Shown here one piece after another: positions 6,257-13,143 of a DNA stretch of 13,317 bases. The number at the start of each line of letters is the position of its first letter. Position 1 is the first letter of the stretch. The DNA comes from QEXZ01 sp034660015. Its GTDB lineage: Archaea; Halobacteriota; Syntropharchaeia; Alkanophagales; Methanospirareceae. Position numbers and translations under genes: made by a program. Location: assembly GCA_034660015.1 (NCBI GenBank), contig JAYEII010000031.1:1-13317 (forward strand), given 5' to 3'. Under the pieces are notes generated by a model. It ran no database searches and was not told the DNA's origin. It was given only the letters and a program-made list of their open reading frames with translations.

Positions 6257-7456
6257 TTATGATTGAGCAGATACAATCTCCTTTATCTTCTCCTCGCCTT
6301 CTTTCGGACCGCGCATAATTAACAAATCGCCTTTCTTTATCACCGCATCCCCTGCTGGATTATATACCCATTTGCCGTCTTTTCTACGAATTGCCAGTAT
6401 GAACATTCCTGCTTGAGTCTCTATATTCAACTCCTTCAGCGTCTTCCTGTATATGTCCTTATTTTTAGCATCCAGTTTCAATATCACCTCATCGGATTCT
6501 TTTATAGAAGCCGAGAAAACCGGGTGCAACTGAATATCGCGAAGCACCACGTCGGCAATCTCATACGCCGCATCGGATATTATTTCAGAAGAAATAGCAA
6601 CGTGCAGTAAGCCGCGGAGTTCATCAAAATTACTCCTGTTCGTTATCCCTCGCGCCGCCTCCATCACCAAAATCTCCAGCTCATCCTTCATCCCGTCCAT
6701 AGACTCTTCCAAATCGCCTACTTCCTCCGCTATTTCCTTGCTGTCAAACATGACTGCGGAATAAGAAAGACCGACTGTCAACTCCGACATGTTTTTCATA
6801 TCTGCGATGAGGTCCGCTATTTCTTCTGTTATCCTTTTCCTCTTTATGCCTTCCCCTCTTGCGACCTCCTTCTCTTTCTTCCCCTTATGTTCCTCCCCGG
6901 TTGCTATTTTGCAGAAAATTGGGATTCCTTCGGTAGGACCAGAAGAGATAATCAAGTCGCCTTCCTTTAACCGCTCGTTTTCATCAGGCGAATATATCCA
7001 TTTAACCCCTCTTTTTATTGCCAGTACACTCATTCCCGTCTCAGTCTCGAGCTTTAATTCCTTTAACGTCTTATCTCGTAACTCCGAGGGGGGCTTTATC
7101 CTCACGTTTATTACTGCCTCTTCAAAATCCTCACGGTCAAGATAATGGCTTATATCTACCGATTCTGCTATTTTTGCGATGTCTCCCGCGGCATTGGATA
7201 TCTTCTCTGCCGCAGACGCCATTTGCAGTATCGCAGTGAATTCAATCGCATCTTCGGGGTTCCTCGTGCCCAACATTATCGCTATTCTCAGTTTATACAA
7301 CAGAGAATGCATCTGCTCCTCTAATTTAAATACCTCTTTCGCTATCTCGGGGTTGCTATACAGAACTGCCGAATAGGCGAGGTCTAACATCGAGCCCGAT
7401 AGGTCCTTCATATCCACGAGTACATCTTTTACATTAAAAGCTTCTGTTTCCGTCAT
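6257..7456 (-). CDS. Tandem PhoU-TrkA_C regulatory protein
   Basis: A 399-residue soluble protein made of two similar halves. Half one has a helical PhoU-like domain (about 10-105) and a TrkA_C/RCK_C domain (about 115-185, with LKELKLETETGMSVLAIKRG and KEGDLIISSGP). After a charged linker (188-210), half two repeats this: PhoU-like (about 210-310) and TrkA_C (about 325-395, with LKELNIETQAGMFILAIRR and KKGDLLIMRGP). TrkA_C domains bind small ligands or ions and gate potassium or other cation transporters, and PhoU domains are helical regulators. Archaeal PhoU-TrkA_C proteins of this kind are often linked to cation transport, but no transporter lies nearby here. The start at ATG 7456 fits a TATA box just upstream, with a leaderless or nearly leaderless message. 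Confidence 0.82.
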   Translation of the reverse strand: MTETEAFNVKDVLVDMKDLSGSMLDLAYSAVLYSNPEIAKEVFKLEEQMHSLLYKLRIAIMLGTRNPEDAIEFTAILQMASAAEKISNAAGDIAKIAESVDISHYLDREDFEEAVINVRIKPPSELRDKTLKELKLETETGMSVLAIKRGVKWIYSPDENERLKEGDLIISSGPTEGIPIFCKIATGEEHKGKKEKEVARGEGIKRKRITEEIADLIADMKNMSELTVGLSYSAVMFDSKEIAEEVGDLEESMDGMKDELEILVMEAARGITNRSNFDELRGLLHVAISSEIISDAAYEIADVVLRDIQLHPVFSASIKESDEVILKLDAKNKDIYRKTLKELNIETQAGMFILAIRRKDGKWVYNPAGDAVIKKGDLLIMRGPKEGEEKIKEIVSAQS

Positions 7457-7465
7457 ATGAATTTG

Positions 7466-7488
7466 CTATATATAAATTATAAAGTTTC
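7466..7488. promoter_or_regulatory. Divergent promoter region with overlapping TATA boxes
   Basis: The 85 bases between two divergent genes contain CTATATATAAATTATAAAG. On the plus strand the TATATATAA box would place transcription start near 7497, about 45 bases before the LarE ATG. On the minus strand CTTTATAATTTA would place the start close to the PhoU-TrkA_C ATG, suggesting a leaderless transcript. Both are predictions from position and composition. Confidence 0.5.
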
Positions 7489-7541
7489 TTTGATAAAGCT
7501 TTCTTTTTGAATTGTAATGGTGTACTCTTACCCTTAACGAA

Positions 7542-8369
7542 ATGATATTATCCGGCTCGAGCGAGCGCATAACGAGAAAGAAACTTGAGGAACTGAGAAG
7601 AAGAATAAAAGAGAAGGGGATGATACTTGTTGCTTTCTCTGGTGGTGTTGACAGCGGTTTTCTGTTGTCGGTTGCTCATGAAGCGCAGGCTGAAAACGTC
7701 ATGGCGGTAACGATAGACAGTGAACTGTTTTCGAAAAGGGAATTAGAACATGTAAAAGGGTTTTTAAGCCATGAAGGCATCGCTTACAAGATAATACCGG
7801 CATATCCGCTGAGAAACGAAGATTTTGCCATGAATCCTTATAACAGGTGCTATTATTGTAAAAAGTTCTTTTCGCAGATACTGAAGGCCGTTGCGGCTGA
7901 AGAGGGTATAACAACAATCGCCGAAGGCGTTACACTTTCTGATTTTGACGAATACCGTCCCGGCATTGCCGCATCCGAAGAGGAAGGGATATGGCACCCT
8001 ATGGCTGAAGTTGGCATAACGAAACCCGAGGTAAGGCAAATGGCGAAAGAGATAGGTTTGCCTTTTTGGGATAAGCCCTCAAATTCTTGTTTGGCGACGA
8101 GGATAGAATATGGTGAGCGGATAACGGTAGATAAACTTGAGATGATAGCTGCGGCAGAGAATTTCTTAACGGACACAGGCTTCAGGCAAGTCCGGGTTAG
8201 ATTGTATCGTGGAGCAATAGCGAGGATAGAGGTAGACAAGCACGAACTAAAACGATTTTTCGATACGGAAACGCGCGATAACATCGTTAAGAGACTGAAA
8301 AAGCTCGGATTCAATTACGTCTCTATTGACCTCGAAGGGTACAGAAGTGGAAGCATGGGAGGAAAATAG
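7542..8369 (+). CDS. larE: ATP-dependent sulfur transferase of the LarE family
   Basis: A 275-residue PP-loop ATPase: SGGVDS at 33-38 binds ATP, then come NRCYYCKKFF (C103, C106) and PSNSCLATR (C183). LarE adenylates the pyridinium dicarboxylate precursor and inserts sulfur atoms during synthesis of the nickel-pincer (NPN) cofactor of lactate racemase and relatives. The last cysteine occupies the conserved CLATR/CLASR motif that holds the sacrificial cysteine of the Lactobacillus enzyme. The extra CxxC pair suggests the group that binds a [4Fe-4S] cluster through three cysteines and uses it for sulfur transfer. No larA, larB or larC is visible. ATG 7542 is the first start; no strong ribosome site is seen. 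Confidence 0.85.
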   Translation: MILSGSSERITRKKLEELRRRIKEKGMILVAFSGGVDSGFLLSVAHEAQAENVMAVTIDSELFSKRELEHVKGFLSHEGIAYKIIPAYPLRNEDFAMNPYNRCYYCKKFFSQILKAVAAEEGITTIAEGVTLSDFDEYRPGIAASEEEGIWHPMAEVGITKPEVRQMAKEIGLPFWDKPSNSCLATRIEYGERITVDKLEMIAAAENFLTDTGFRQVRVRLYRGAIARIEVDKHELKRFFDTETRDNIVKRLKKLGFNYVSIDLEGYRSGSMGGK

Positions 8370-8423
8370 CAAGCACTAAATTACAAATAAATTCCACTTC
8401 CAAAATTTAATATGTTATTCATC

Positions 8424-8430
8424 TTATATA
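8424..8430 (+). promoter_or_regulatory. TATA-like promoter of the thiolase operon
   Basis: TTATATA in an AT-rich stretch, about 50 bases upstream of the thiolase ATG. Transcription start would fall near 8452, giving a leader of about 26 bases that contains the Shine-Dalgarno GGTGA. Confidence 0.45.
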
Positions 8431-8464
8431 CAACACAAACCTTTTAGCTTCTATATTGGAGATA

Positions 8465-8469
8465 GGTGA
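8465..8469 (+). promoter_or_regulatory. Ribosome-binding site that decides the thiolase start
   Basis: GGTGA, complementary to the archaeal 16S 3' end, lies 8 bases before ATG 8478. The frame is also open from a GTG at 8466, but that codon lies inside this site, so the ATG is chosen. Confidence 0.6.
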
Positions 8470-8477
8470 GTGGGTGC

Positions 8478-9716
8478 ATGAAAAGTACAAAAAAGCTCAA
8501 ACCGATTGCAGCTATTGTTGGTGCAGGTCGGACTAAGTTTGGTGAACTCTGGTACAAGAATCCTGAAGAACTGCTGACCGAAGCAGGGATTAAAGCTATG
8601 GAATCGGTTGATTACGGCTTGAGGCGTAAAGACATCCAGGCATGCTATTTCGGCAGTTTTCTTTATCAAGTTACCAATAAGCTTGCGCTCCTGCCCGGGT
8701 ACATGGCGCGGGAACTGGGTATGAACATTCCCATGAGCAATACGGAAGCAGCTTGCGGCTCCGGGGGTTCAGCACTCTACAATGCATGTCTTGGTATCCG
8801 GGCAGGCGAGTACGATGTTGTCCTGGTGGGCGGATTTGAAAAGATGACCGACCGTTCGGAAAAAATCCTTGACGACCTGATGTTTGCAGGCGACTCACAC
8901 GAATTTGATGCCGGCTACACCTTTGCGGGTCTGTATGCCTCTATGATGGCAAGGTACATCCACGATTACGGTGATGCGGACGGCGGCGTCAAGTGCCGTG
9001 AAGCCCTTGCTTTCGTCACGTGTAAAAATCATCATCATGCCATTGGCAACAAGTATGCCCAGTTCAGAAGAGATTTTACGGTAGATGACGTGCTCAAATC
9101 ACCTTTAGTTGCGGACCCCATTCGCATGTTGCACTGTTCGCCTGTTTCAGACGGTGCAGTAGCGCTTGTGGTCGTCAGCCCCGAGGTGGCGAGGAAATAC
9201 ACAGACACGCCTATCTACGTGGTGGGGAGCCAGCAAGCCACGGATGACGTGTCCATCAGCAGCCGAGAGAGCCTCACGGGAGTCAAAGCGACAAGACTGG
9301 CAACGGAGGAGGTTTTGAAAAGAACGAGCATGACGATGCGAGATATTCAGATTGCTGAGGTTCACGACTGTTTCACGATAGAGGAAACTTTCTTTCTGGA
9401 AGATTCGGGATTCTGCAAGAAAGGAGAAGGCTGGAAGATTATTCACGACAGTTACGAATCATTTAAAGGGTCAAAGCACATCCCTTATGTGAATGGAGAT
9501 AAAGAAATGGTGGTCAATCCCGGCGGTGGTTTGAAAGCTGACGGGCACCCGGTAGGCGCTACCGGTGTCAGACAGGTCTACGAATGTTTCAAACAACTGA
9601 GAACAGAAGCAGGGGGAAATCAAGTAGATAAGGAAGGGCTTAATGTGGCTTTATCACATAACATAGGCGGCACGGGCGGAATCGCCACGGTTCATATTTT
9701 GATGAAGGAGTTATAA
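8478..9716 (+). CDS. Archaeal acetyl-CoA acetyltransferase (acetoacetyl-CoA thiolase)
   Basis: A 412-residue protein of the archaeal SCP-x-like thiolase family. It shows the N-terminal IAAIVGAGRTKFGE (10-23), the nucleophilic cysteine in EAACGSGGSA (C93), VHDCF (H296), GGGLKADGHPVGATG (H357) and a C-terminal NIGGTGG. It condenses two acetyl-CoA molecules to acetoacetyl-CoA, the first step of the mevalonate route to archaeal isoprenoid lipids. The stop is 6 bases before the next gene, whose ribosome site (AAGGAG) lies inside this gene, so the two are surely co-expressed. Known archaeal homologues form a complex with HMG-CoA synthase and a DUF35 protein that channels the intermediate; the next gene supplies both partners in one chain. 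Confidence 0.92.
   Translation: MKSTKKLKPIAAIVGAGRTKFGELWYKNPEELLTEAGIKAMESVDYGLRRKDIQACYFGSFLYQVTNKLALLPGYMARELGMNIPMSNTEAACGSGGSALYNACLGIRAGEYDVVLVGGFEKMTDRSEKILDDLMFAGDSHEFDAGYTFAGLYASMMARYIHDYGDADGGVKCREALAFVTCKNHHHAIGNKYAQFRRDFTVDDVLKSPLVADPIRMLHCSPVSDGAVALVVVSPEVARKYTDTPIYVVGSQQATDDVSISSRESLTGVKATRLATEEVLKRTSMTMRDIQIAEVHDCFTIEETFFLEDSGFCKKGEGWKIIHDSYESFKGSKHIPYVNGDKEMVVNPGGGLKADGHPVGATGVRQVYECFKQLRTEAGGNQVDKEGLNVALSHNIGGTGGIATVHILMKEL
9705..9710 (+). promoter_or_regulatory. Ribosome-binding site of the DUF35-HMG-CoA synthase gene
   Basis: AAGGAG sits inside the last codons of the thiolase gene, 12 bases before ATG 9723. This slightly long spacing points to translational coupling. Confidence 0.5.
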
Positions 9717-9722
9717 TTACAA

Positions 9723-11191
9723 ATGAGCGAGCCGATAACAAGGAGGAGAATACTCATTGATTATAGAATCCGAGCAGCGAAATGCCTCGGATGTGGTCGA
9801 GTTTACTTCCCGCCAAAGTCATTCTGCGATATAGAAGGAAGGAAAAGCAGGATGCGTGAGGTAGACCACTTCTACGAGCATGGAACGCTCCTATCGGGCA
9901 ACGTCATCCGGGGACCCACAAAAAAGTTCGCGTATCTAAAATCTTTCCTATCCGGGATAATTCATTTTCAAAACGATAACCTGAAAGTCCCGGGCAGAAT
10001 AACGGATTATGTCCCTCCACCGGAAGAGATTGATGTCACAGAATTCATTGGCAAAGCGGTGGTGCCGCGATTCAGAAAAATCTACACGGACGGAGCAAGT
10101 GGTCTTATTTACTATTCAAGCTTGAACTTCTCTTTTGAAGACGATTACTATCCATTTCAGGAATGCCCGCCAGCATCACCATCATCTTCTTCAAAAAGAG
10201 GGGACAAAGGCAAACCCGGAATCGTTGGATACGGCGTTTACCTTCCTAAGTTCAGGATAAAGAACGAACCTCCGGGAGCACAGGGCGTATTAGAAAGGAC
10301 TTTACCCTTTGCTGATGAGGACACTACTACTTTTGCCGTGGAGGCGGGCAAGAGAGCGCTCATCCACAGTGCTATTGACGGGGCGAGGGTGAAGAAGTGT
10401 TTTATCGGCTCTGAATCAGCACCCTATGCGGTCAATCCGTCTATGTCCACCGTTTCTCAGGTGCTCGAGTTAGGCGAGAAATACGAGGGCGGGTTCTTCT
10501 CTGGTGGTGTTGACGCGCAGTTTGCCTGTAAGGCAGCGACGGATTTGTTCATAGATGCTGCTGCCTTAGTTGCATATCCCACGTTCGGCGGCGAATACGT
10601 CATGGTCATAGGCGCCGACAACTCGCAAGCTGCGGCTGGCGACCCGCTGGACTACACCGTCGGTGCAGGTGGCACGGCTTTCATCTTCGGTAATCGAAAG
10701 GAGGAAGTCATCGCAACCTTAGACTGCTATGTTCCTTACACCTCGGACACACCCGATTTCTATCGGCGTGATGGAGCGAAATACCCACAACACGGTGGCC
10801 GATTCACGGGAATCCCTGCCTACTTCAAACATGTAGGGACAGCTATGCGAGCTGCGTTGAAGCTAAGCGGTCTTGCCCCGGGGGACATTCAATATGTTGC
10901 CAACCACGCACCAAATGCTAAATTCCCGTACCAGGTAGCGAAAGACGAAGGTTTTAGTAGAGAGCAGATTGAACCGGGTCTGGTGGTGAAATACATAGGC
11001 AATATATATTCGGGTTCGTGTCCCACTGCTTTAGCCGCTGTTCTGGATATAGCCAAACCGGGTGATAAGATTCTTATGACGAGTTACGGTTCAGGGGCGG
11101 GAAGCGATGCTTATGTCTTCACCGTTACCGACGAAATAGAACGCAGGCGAGAAAAGTTAATCACCGTGAAGGAGCAGATTGAAAACCCGCA
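9723..11191 (+). CDS. DUF35 (OB-fold) fused to hydroxymethylglutaryl-CoA synthase, 3' end lost in gap
   Basis: One open frame of 489 visible residues. Residues 1-140 are a DUF35 protein: a rubredoxin-like zinc ribbon (CLGC at 21-24, C35; the expected fourth cysteine is E38) and an OB-fold. A low-complexity linker (about 148-165, PPASPSSSS then basic/Gly) leads to HMG-CoA synthase from GIVGYGVYLPKFRIK (166-180). The catalytic residues are present: E231 in GSES, C269 in FACKA, H395 in NHAPNAKFP, plus GSGAGSDA near the end. The enzyme makes HMG-CoA from acetoacetyl-CoA and acetyl-CoA for the mevalonate pathway. DUF35 supplies a shared CoA site in the archaeal thiolase complex. About 20 C-terminal residues are probably in the gap. 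The frame reads through the N run by chance into a different gene. Confidence 0.9.
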
Positions 11192-11291
11192 NNNNNNNNN
11201 NNNNNNNNNNNNNNNNNNNNNNNNNNNNNNNNNNNNNNNNNNNNNNNNNNNNNNNNNNNNNNNNNNNNNNNNNNNNNNNNNNNNNNNNNNN
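11192..11291. other. Assembly gap, 100 N placeholder
   Basis: Exactly 100 unknown bases. HMG-CoA synthase lacks its last residues on the left, and shikimate kinase lacks about 70-80 N-terminal residues on the right, so roughly 300 bases are expected to be missing. The two flanking coding frames happen to be in phase. Confidence 0.9.
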
Positions 11292-11933
11292 GATTTGCCC
11301 TTGCGTGGCTATGTACGCACGAGAAGCGAGATACCGGTTGGAAGTGGATTGAAGAGCAGCAGCGCAGCGGCAAATGCGACTGTGGTTGCTACGCTGGATG
11401 CGATAGGTGAAGAAGCGAATGCGCTGGATGCGATAAGAATAGGTGTAGATGCTGCTCTGGATGTTGGCGTGTCAATAACAGGGGCTTTTGACGATGCCTG
11501 TGCTTCTCTGCTCGGCGGGTTTGTAATCACCGACAACAAAAACCGGGAGTTGATAAAGAGGGAAGAGAAGGATTCTGAAGTTCTCATTCTTGTTCCGCGT
11601 GAAAAAGCGTTTAGTGCCGATACGGATGTAAAAAGGTCGAGATTGATCGCGCCCTGGGTGAATATTGCGTATGAATTAGCGTTAGAGGAGCGGTTTGAAG
11701 ATGCGATGACGTTAAATGGTTTTTTGTATTGTGCGGCATTGAATTTTGATCCGGAGCCAATGTTGAAGGCATTGGAATGTGGAGTGCAGGGCGTGAGCTT
11801 ATCAGGGACGGGACCTTCTTTTGTTGCTCTGGTGGATGATGAAAAAGGAGTGAGATTACGTGAGGTGTGGAGTGAATTGGGGATTGAAGGGAGGATAATA
11901 AGGTCAAGGGTGAACAATCAGCCGGCGTTGTAA
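11292..11933 (+). CDS. Archaeal shikimate kinase (GHMP family), 5' part lost in gap
   Basis: 213 visible residues of a GHMP-superfamily kinase. The ATP-binding motif SEIPVGSGLKSSSAAANA (visible residues 12-29) matches archaeal shikimate kinase, which is unrelated to bacterial AroK. Further on are a GAFDDA segment and the C-terminal GHMP motif SLSGTGPSFVAL. It phosphorylates shikimate at the 3-hydroxyl in chorismate and aromatic amino-acid synthesis. Complete proteins are about 280-290 residues, so some 70-80 residues, including the start, lie in the gap. It follows the mevalonate genes in the same direction. The PIN gene starts 10 bases after its stop. Confidence 0.9.
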   Translation, partial: DLPLRGYVRTRSEIPVGSGLKSSSAAANATVVATLDAIGEEANALDAIRIGVDAALDVGVSITGAFDDACASLLGGFVITDNKNRELIKREEKDSEVLILVPREKAFSADTDVKRSRLIAPWVNIAYELALEERFEDAMTLNGFLYCAALNFDPEPMLKALECGVQGVSLSGTGPSFVALVDDEKGVRLREVWSELGIEGRIIRSRVNNQPAL

Positions 11934-11938
11934 GGTGA
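11934..11938 (+). promoter_or_regulatory. Ribosome-binding site of the PIN-domain gene
   Basis: GGTGA directly follows the shikimate kinase stop codon and lies 5 bases before ATG 11944. It overlaps a possible GTG start at 11935 and so rules that start out. Confidence 0.55.
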
Positions 11939-11943
11939 AGGGG

Positions 11944-12456
11944 ATGTCAAAGAGAAAGAATCCTGAGCGAGAAGATACTAATCAAACAATCTATATAGAT
12001 TCATGCTTTGTGGATGCTTATCTCTGGGGCGATAAAGATACAAGGCGCTATGCTAAGAGAATATTTTATAAAATTAAGAAAATAATTTCGTCTAATCCGA
12101 ATATTAAAGCCATTATACCTTTCGTTTCACTTGGTGAAATTGTCAATACTCTGATACAAAAAGGAAAGAAGGACAAAAACGAAAAAATGTTCAAACTTAT
12201 TGAAGATTTAGAAGCCGATACACCTCCACCGAATAAAACTGTCATAAAGATTGCGTTTGATATTCTCAAGAAGGATAAATGGTTTGACCCCACAGATGCA
12301 ATTATTGCTGCTCATGCTCTTTGTGATAAATATTCTACTCGTTTATTTACTACAGATATCAACATGCAAACTTCAAAGGTGCTGAGCGAGCTTGAAGAAG
12401 ACTTAAGGAAAACCGAGGAAAGGAAACGCGAACTGAAGATTTCCGACAGGTTTTAA
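11944..12456 (+). CDS. PIN-domain protein, putative ribonuclease
   Basis: A 170-residue protein with the acidic PIN residues in order: D19 in IYIDSC, E65 in SLGEIVN, D115/D118 in DPTDAIIAAHAL and D138 in LFTTD. These coordinate magnesium in PIN nucleases, many of which are VapC-type toxins. At 170 residues it is longer than a typical VapC (about 130), with an N-terminal basic tail and a charged C-terminal helix (about 142-170). No small antitoxin gene is seen on either side. The nearest partner is a convergent gene whose stop overlaps by 4 bases, which is not a toxin-antitoxin arrangement. It sits 10 bases after shikimate kinase and may be read from the same transcript. Its base composition looks more AT-rich than the genes before it. 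Confidence 0.75.
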   Translation: MSKRKNPEREDTNQTIYIDSCFVDAYLWGDKDTRRYAKRIFYKIKKIISSNPNIKAIIPFVSLGEIVNTLIQKGKKDKNEKMFKLIEDLEADTPPPNKTVIKIAFDILKKDKWFDPTDAIIAAHALCDKYSTRLFTTDINMQTSKVLSELEEDLRKTEERKRELKISDRF

Positions 12457-12956
12457 TTTCTCAAGAGACCCGCTTTTTCCAGTTCTTCAAAAATACCTTC
12501 GATAAAACGCTTTCCCACATGCGATTTAATATCGCTTGTTCTTTTGATAGCAAATGTTTTTAAATCTTTGCACGGCTCTGTATATCTTTCTCGCCAATTC
12601 CTGTTGCTTTCCCATATAAAATGAATAGTAGAGGCAATTTCCAGCCATCTGTGATCCTTCCCTCTTACCAGTTTTGCAAATTTGTCGAACTTAATTGCAG
12701 GGATTGATGAATCTGCCCACTCACCCCTATCTTTTAGTTGATAGTAGTCTTCAGCCAAATCCGGAGAGTAAGGTCCCCTCAAGTAAAGGTTATACTTGTA
12801 GTCAAGGTCAAAGCCAAAAAATCCGGCTAAATAGACATACTTTTGCATTCTAAGTCTGCTTATAAAATCATCGAGGTTAAATTTATGGATAGCGCTTTTT
12901 TCTAATATATTTACAAATGCTGCCAGATTTCTAAGCTTTTCTTCTTTAGTTTTCAT
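12453..12956 (-). CDS. YwgA/Panacea-like protein of unknown function
   Basis: A 167-residue soluble protein. SRLRMQKYVYLAGFF (33-47) followed by YNLYLRGPYSPDLAEDYY (55-72) resembles the L-Q-K-x-x-Y-L ... GPYS-x-x-L pattern of YwgA-like and Panacea/DUF4065-like proteins. Some members of the latter act as antitoxins or proteolysis adaptors. The assignment is by motif resemblance only, and the biochemical role is unknown. The start at ATG 12956 has GGGGAG 4 bases upstream and a TATA-rich region beyond. Its stop codon shares the four bases TTAA with the stop of the convergent PIN gene, so the two transcripts overlap at their 3' ends. Confidence 0.6.
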   Translation of the reverse strand: MKTKEEKLRNLAAFVNILEKSAIHKFNLDDFISRLRMQKYVYLAGFFGFDLDYKYNLYLRGPYSPDLAEDYYQLKDRGEWADSSIPAIKFDKFAKLVRGKDHRWLEIASTIHFIWESNRNWRERYTEPCKDLKTFAIKRTSDIKSHVGKRFIEGIFEELEKAGLLRN

Positions 12957-12977
12957 ATTTCTCCCCTTCTCCCTCTT

Positions 12978-13040
12978 TGTTATATCCCCTGTATATACCC
13001 TATATACCTCATATAATATTTATACCTTATACATACATAC
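12978..13040 (-). promoter_or_regulatory. TATA-rich, roughly 10-bp-phased region upstream of the YwgA-like gene
   Basis: The stretch repeats TATA(T/A)-CC elements at about 12981, 12991, 13001 and 13021, spaced near 10 or 20 bases, ending in ATACATACATAC. Several sites would serve as TATA boxes for the minus-strand gene that starts at 12956. No gene is seen in 12957-13143. Confidence 0.35.
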
Positions 13041-13143
13041 ATCAGTCCATTAATCCACTAATACACATGATAACCTCAGCTTTATTTCAGTCTCAAAACC
13101 ACTTTCAAAATAATAGCAAATAGACGCAATTTGTGTAGCCTTC

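Noticed and set aside
7853..8314. Minus-strand 153-codon frame
   Set aside because: Antisense to LarE, whose motifs are complete on the plus strand.
11309..11917. Minus-strand 202-codon frame
   Set aside because: Antisense shadow of shikimate kinase; Ser/Asn-rich with no recognisable motifs.
9723..11933. A single 736-residue protein joining DUF35, HMG-CoA synthase and a GHMP kinase
   Set aside because: The frame passes through 100 N. Both flanking enzymes lack terminal parts that must lie in the gap, so two genes are annotated.
11944..12956. Classical VapBC-type toxin-antitoxin pair
   Set aside because: The PIN gene has no small upstream antitoxin gene, and its neighbour is convergent rather than in the same operon.
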